Shown here piece by piece: positions 60,570-64,000 of a stretch of DNA of 64,000 nucleotides. The translations under genes and the position numbers were made by a program. The notes beneath the pieces were generated by a model. It worked only from the letters and a program-made list of their open reading frames with translations. It did no database searches and had not been told where the DNA came from. Source of the stretch: Sipunculus nudus (lineage: Eukaryota; Annelida; Sipuncula; Golfingiida; Sipunculidae); NCBI GenBank assembly GCA_026874595.1, contig CM049316.1, positions 17,879,839-17,943,838 on the forward strand, given 5' to 3'. Numbering within the stretch: position 1 is the first letter of the stretch; every line of letters starts with the position of its first letter.

Positions 60570-60790
60570 AGCCTTGGTCACATATATCGCACAACACATA
60601 TACGACATGTCTGCGACAGAAAATAGACAGACCAATTTTCCCACGACTGTCGTGCAACATATATTTTATATGGGCACGCTTCCACGAAATTATAAAAAAA
60701 AACTCTCCCAAACTTACGACGGTTTCATCTGTCGTAGTTCTGCTGGAACCGTACTACAGTAAAAATCGTGGGTTGTTTGTGACTTAGGCT
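60570..60790. mobile_element. 221-bp MITE with TTA target duplication
   Basis: Left AGCCTTGGTCACA and right TGTGACTTAGGCT are inverted repeats with two mismatches, flanked by TTA (60567-60569) and TTA (60791-60793). The TACGAC-rich interior matches the style of 808-1401. Likely the same Harbinger-type group. Confidence 0.7.
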
Positions 60791-60793
60791 TTA

Positions 60794-63109
60794 AAGACGG
60801 TTGAAACAAAAACATGTTATTTGTGCTTTCTGGATTCTTGTACATATTATCAGCCGATGAAAGAAACACAAAAAAGACTTCATTACTTGATTTAAAGTCT
60901 ACAACTGAAACTACCATCCCTGCGTCTTCCAGATAACGAACAAAGTGGTAGTTTCAAGCTAAGTTGGACCAGGAGAGATGTTTATTGAGCCGGCATAAGA
61001 CCGGTAGTCTGCTGACAGATAAGACAGCTTTTTTTACTGAGGGGGATTCATGAACTGTTTGGGCCACCACTGCATTTTTTCTATTTGTGTGTTAGCAATC
61101 CTCTCAAGGTGAGCGATATCTGGTCAGCGCTCAAATGTGCTTTTAAGCATGCATTCCAGTAGAAATCGATATGAAATTTGGACCAGTCTCTAGGGCCGGA
61201 TATAGAATTTCTTTATGGGAGCGGGTCGGTTTGCTGTGAGTAAATCCATAGAAATTCCAATTAAAGTGTCAAGGATTGTAAGGGGAATTGCAACTAAAGA
61301 ACTACCCCCATCCTCACCCCGCCTGTGAATCCTACCTTGACTCTTAACCATGTTTAACCTGTACTAAAGCGGTGCTAATGAGGGTGAGGTCTCCAAAGAA
61401 TGGTCATATTAAAGTTTCCCTCCTTAGCATGGAACCTACTCAAGCCCAGCAGAGTGAAATACCATCGGTTTCAATTTCCTTTCTTTCTTTTTTTTTCTCT
61501 CATGTTTTGTATATGCTAGATCTTAAATATGGCTTGGGAAATATGGGCACAATATGATTTCTAAATCATATATATTTATTTTTTACCTTGACCTTTTCCC
61601 ACGACCGGACACTGCATAGCCGATTCCTCATTATCGCTCAGTTCGGGGCATCCCGGCTCTCCGCTGACCATGAGAGTGGGCTGTAGTGGCACGACCAAAT
61701 GTGGTCGATGCTTTCCTCCTGGCGCTTCGGTTTCCTCCACTTATTCAGACTACCATCCGAGCCATTGAGAGTGCCTTGTATTTATCATTATAACATGTTG
61801 TACAAACATGTTTATGAAAATATAAGGCCATGAAAAATAATGTGGAACAGGTGGCAATGTATAAGTAACATCTGTTAGTGTATCTTCTTCATCAAAATGA
61901 CGTCGTCAGCAACATAGGATTGCTGCCCTGACAAGGCAACGTGTTTCCATGCAGTCAGATTAGAGCAGAGAACAGGCATGAAATCCGTGGTCATGTTAGC
62001 TGTAAGAATCGACGCGCATATAAATGTGCAAATAAATTATACGGTCCGTGAAGGTCACATACCGAAAATGTTTGGGAAACGCTTATAACGAATACTTGTG
62101 GTTCTGGACCTGGTCTTGTATTTTCGGACTCGGAGGTCAGAACTCGAGAATTAAGGCCGAGTCCATCATAAGTCCAACAGAAAATAACCCTGTCACGTTA
62201 GGCCTGACATTCAGATTTGTATATTTACCATAAAGACTTGCATGCTAACTAATGACAGAATCTATATAATAATGTGGTCGCACTGACGGTGGTCGCACTG
62301 GACTCAACTGAAACACCTGTTAGGGTCATGTAATTACATATTTGAATTTCCTGTTTTTGCTTTCTGAGTTTTTCGTAAGCACTTTCCTTCACGAGGTTCA
62401 TTTACATGATATGCAGATTACGTGTGCTAGAATTCTCCAGGAAATCTCCTCCCCTAAAAAGTCAACAAAGAACGGCAAATTAAGCTATTCAGGAAATCAC
62501 AAAAGAAAAAAGACGTAACGCATATATAGAGTCTCATTTTGTTAGTAAGATTTTCCAGATAAACAATATGGGTACGACATCATCATTGCTGAGTTGACAA
62601 TATCGCATTTTTAGAATCTACGAATTATGAATGAGAAAATTTTTACAGATAATATGGGACTCGACATCATCATTGATGGGTTGATGACAATATAATAGAT
62701 ATAAAGATTGTGTAGAGAAAACCTTGAACTGTATTTGTTATGCATTAAATGTTTACCTTCGTTGATTGTAATGGAATAAGCAGGTCTGATCGAAAACTGG
62801 CAACTATTAAAAGGCAGGCTTACCTCTTTCAGTGCAAGTCTGTGACAAAGAAATAACTTCAGGGTTGGTTCGTTGCTTTGTCTCTCACCACACGGATGCC
62901 AAAAGATATACACTGATTTTGATAACATTTGAAGATGGTATGAGTAAAACAAGATGAACTATCAGTTAAATTTGTGAGGTAATCAGAATCACCATTATAT
63001 AAATTTTCTGAATACCATTATGACAAAGGACGATTTCTTTGTTCCGTGTAGAAGCCGCCTATTCGTATGTATTTGAATTTGTAAATGTAATATTTACCGG
63101 CTTCTGTGT
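60794..63109. other. Intergenic, no gene seen
   Basis: No recognisable exon. The stretch at 61640-61760 includes GGCGCTTCGGTTTCCTCCAC, a motif style common in dispersed invertebrate repeats, but I cannot delimit an element. Confidence 0.5.
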
Positions 63110-63114
63110 TCTTG

Positions 63115-63180
63115 GGGTACAGTACAGGACCTAAGGTTGGGAGATCGTGAGTTCAAATCTCGGAAATAGAGCGGTGAATT
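63115..63180 (+). repeat. tRNA-like SINE fragment
   Basis: GGGTACAGTACAGGACCTAA followed by GAGTTCAAATCTC, a B-box-like motif with T-stem symmetry (GAG/CTC). Downstream sequence is not tRNA, as in a SINE body. Confidence 0.45.
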
Positions 63181-63869
63181 ATATTATGGTCGTCTTCGAC
63201 CGTGGGTGAGCGCTTTGCAACTAACAGCTGTGAATCACTCACAAACAAGTGCAACTTTCGGGGGTTTTCAGTCATATGACTTAGCGATGGCGATTATTAC
63301 ACAGATCCTGGTTGACCAAGAATTATCGTGAGCCCTGTCACTCAGTCCCAAACCAAACTGGAAGTCTAGAGGCAATGTTAGCATTTCAGAAATGGAGGCG
63401 TTTACCTCGACAAATATAAATTTTTTAAATGCTGATTTCTCTCGGGCTGTGAAAACGCGAGCTATTTAAAAACTTGAACGAATATTGTTTTTTTAAGGAT
63501 AATTATTCGAGTGTTAATGGGGCTAATGTTTATTTTCTAGAGCTTCCTTCATATGACGCAATTAAACGATCCATGATTTATTCCCCGAAGCAAATTTTAG
63601 CATCTTTATAAGTACGGCTGCACGGTAATTTTATCTAGATTGCTGCATGGTGTAACAAGTCAGAAAGTTTTATCTAATTTCATTATGGCCACATTTACTC
63701 TGTGTAACTTGATTTGAACAGAAGAGAAAAATACAATCTTAAAATGATAATATAGAATATAATTATTTCTATGGTGGTTCTGTGTTCCATTTTTTAATCT
63801 GATTTATACCCTTGCGCATAAATTTTAGGATCAGTCAATGGTGTAAATTTAACAGATGGCCTCTGAAGA

Positions 63870-63936
63870 CATGGGGATCTGTATAAGCTGATCGGAAGTA
63901 ATCGGAAGGTCATGGGTTCGATTCCCATACGAATGA
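63870..63936 (+). repeat. tRNA-derived SINE fragment
   Basis: AGTAATCGGAAGGTCATGGG then TTCGATTCCCATACG. The T arm (ATGGG TTCGATT CCCAT) is perfect and the AATCGGAAGGTC anticodon-side segment is typical of tRNA-derived SINEs in invertebrates. The acceptor and D arms do not fold, so it is not a functional tRNA. Confidence 0.6.
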
Positions 63937-64000
63937 CCCGACTTTTCTGTGTGTTTATGTTGCCTCTCTGTCTGTTTTTTTTTCTCTCTCTCTCTCAATA

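Noticed and set aside
61640-61760. SINE or MITE with the CGGTTTCCTCC motif
   Set aside because: The motif style is familiar from dispersed repeats but I could not find ends, duplications or a second copy here.
63870-63936. Functional tRNA gene
   Set aside because: Only the T arm is well formed; acceptor and D arms do not fold. SINE fragment is more likely.

Overview
This window looks like intergenic, repeat-dense DNA from an animal, most likely an aquatic invertebrate and quite possibly a bivalve mollusc. The clues are an AT-rich background, long (TA)n runs, poly-C/poly-G tracts, tRNA-like SINE fragments, decayed LINE reverse transcriptases and LTR retrotransposons. The host group is an inference from repeat style. 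I found no convincing host protein-coding exon, rRNA gene or functional tRNA gene. Every coding region I can recognise belongs to a transposable element, and all are broken.

Layout. 1-7.3 kb: a 594-bp TIR element with TTA target duplication (808-1401), a poly-C tract and a LINE 3' end (4765-5385). 7.4-12.9 kb: a nearly complete but mutated Ty3/gypsy retrotransposon (copy 1) with two LTRs, tRNA-Pro primer site, gag, protease remnant, integrase, then reverse transcriptase and RNase H, polypurine tract and ATAG target duplication. Integrase lies before RT, the order of the Gmr1 group. 15.1-15.7 kb: a 39-bp minisatellite. 19.2-19.6 kb: a miniature LTR retrotransposon (TRIM) on the minus strand, with tRNA-like A and B boxes inside its LTR. 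22.8 kb: a 132-bp mini solo LTR with a perfect 4-bp duplication. 34.7-38.0 kb: a 3.3-kb TIR element with TAC...GTA ends, AAGGAG duplication and a palindromic 21-bp array in each arm, containing a nested pogo-like MITE. 42.4-44.1 kb: clusters of palindromic ACGAATTA repeats around a LINE fragment. 46.1-51.0 kb: a second Gmr1-type element (copy 2, minus strand), 5'-truncated and interrupted by a LINE. 51.0-52.0 kb: a LINE RT fragment (plus). 55.6 kb: a 179-bp foldback. 55.9-56.7 kb: a solo LTR of the Gmr1-type family. 58.6-59.9 kb: a 145-bp tandem satellite. 60.2-60.8 kb: more TTA-flanked MITE sequence. 63.1 and 63.9 kb: two tRNA-like SINE fragments.

How the parts relate. The full-length elements, the solo LTR and the mini-LTR share TGTTAC...GTAACA ends and closely similar terminal sequence. 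The TRIM shares the tRNA-Pro primer site and the G-rich polypurine tract, though not long LTR identity. A reasonable inference is a family of autonomous Gmr1-type elements with miniature relatives that may borrow their machinery. The other notable system is the 3.3-kb TIR element whose arms carry inverted, palindromic 21-bp arrays.
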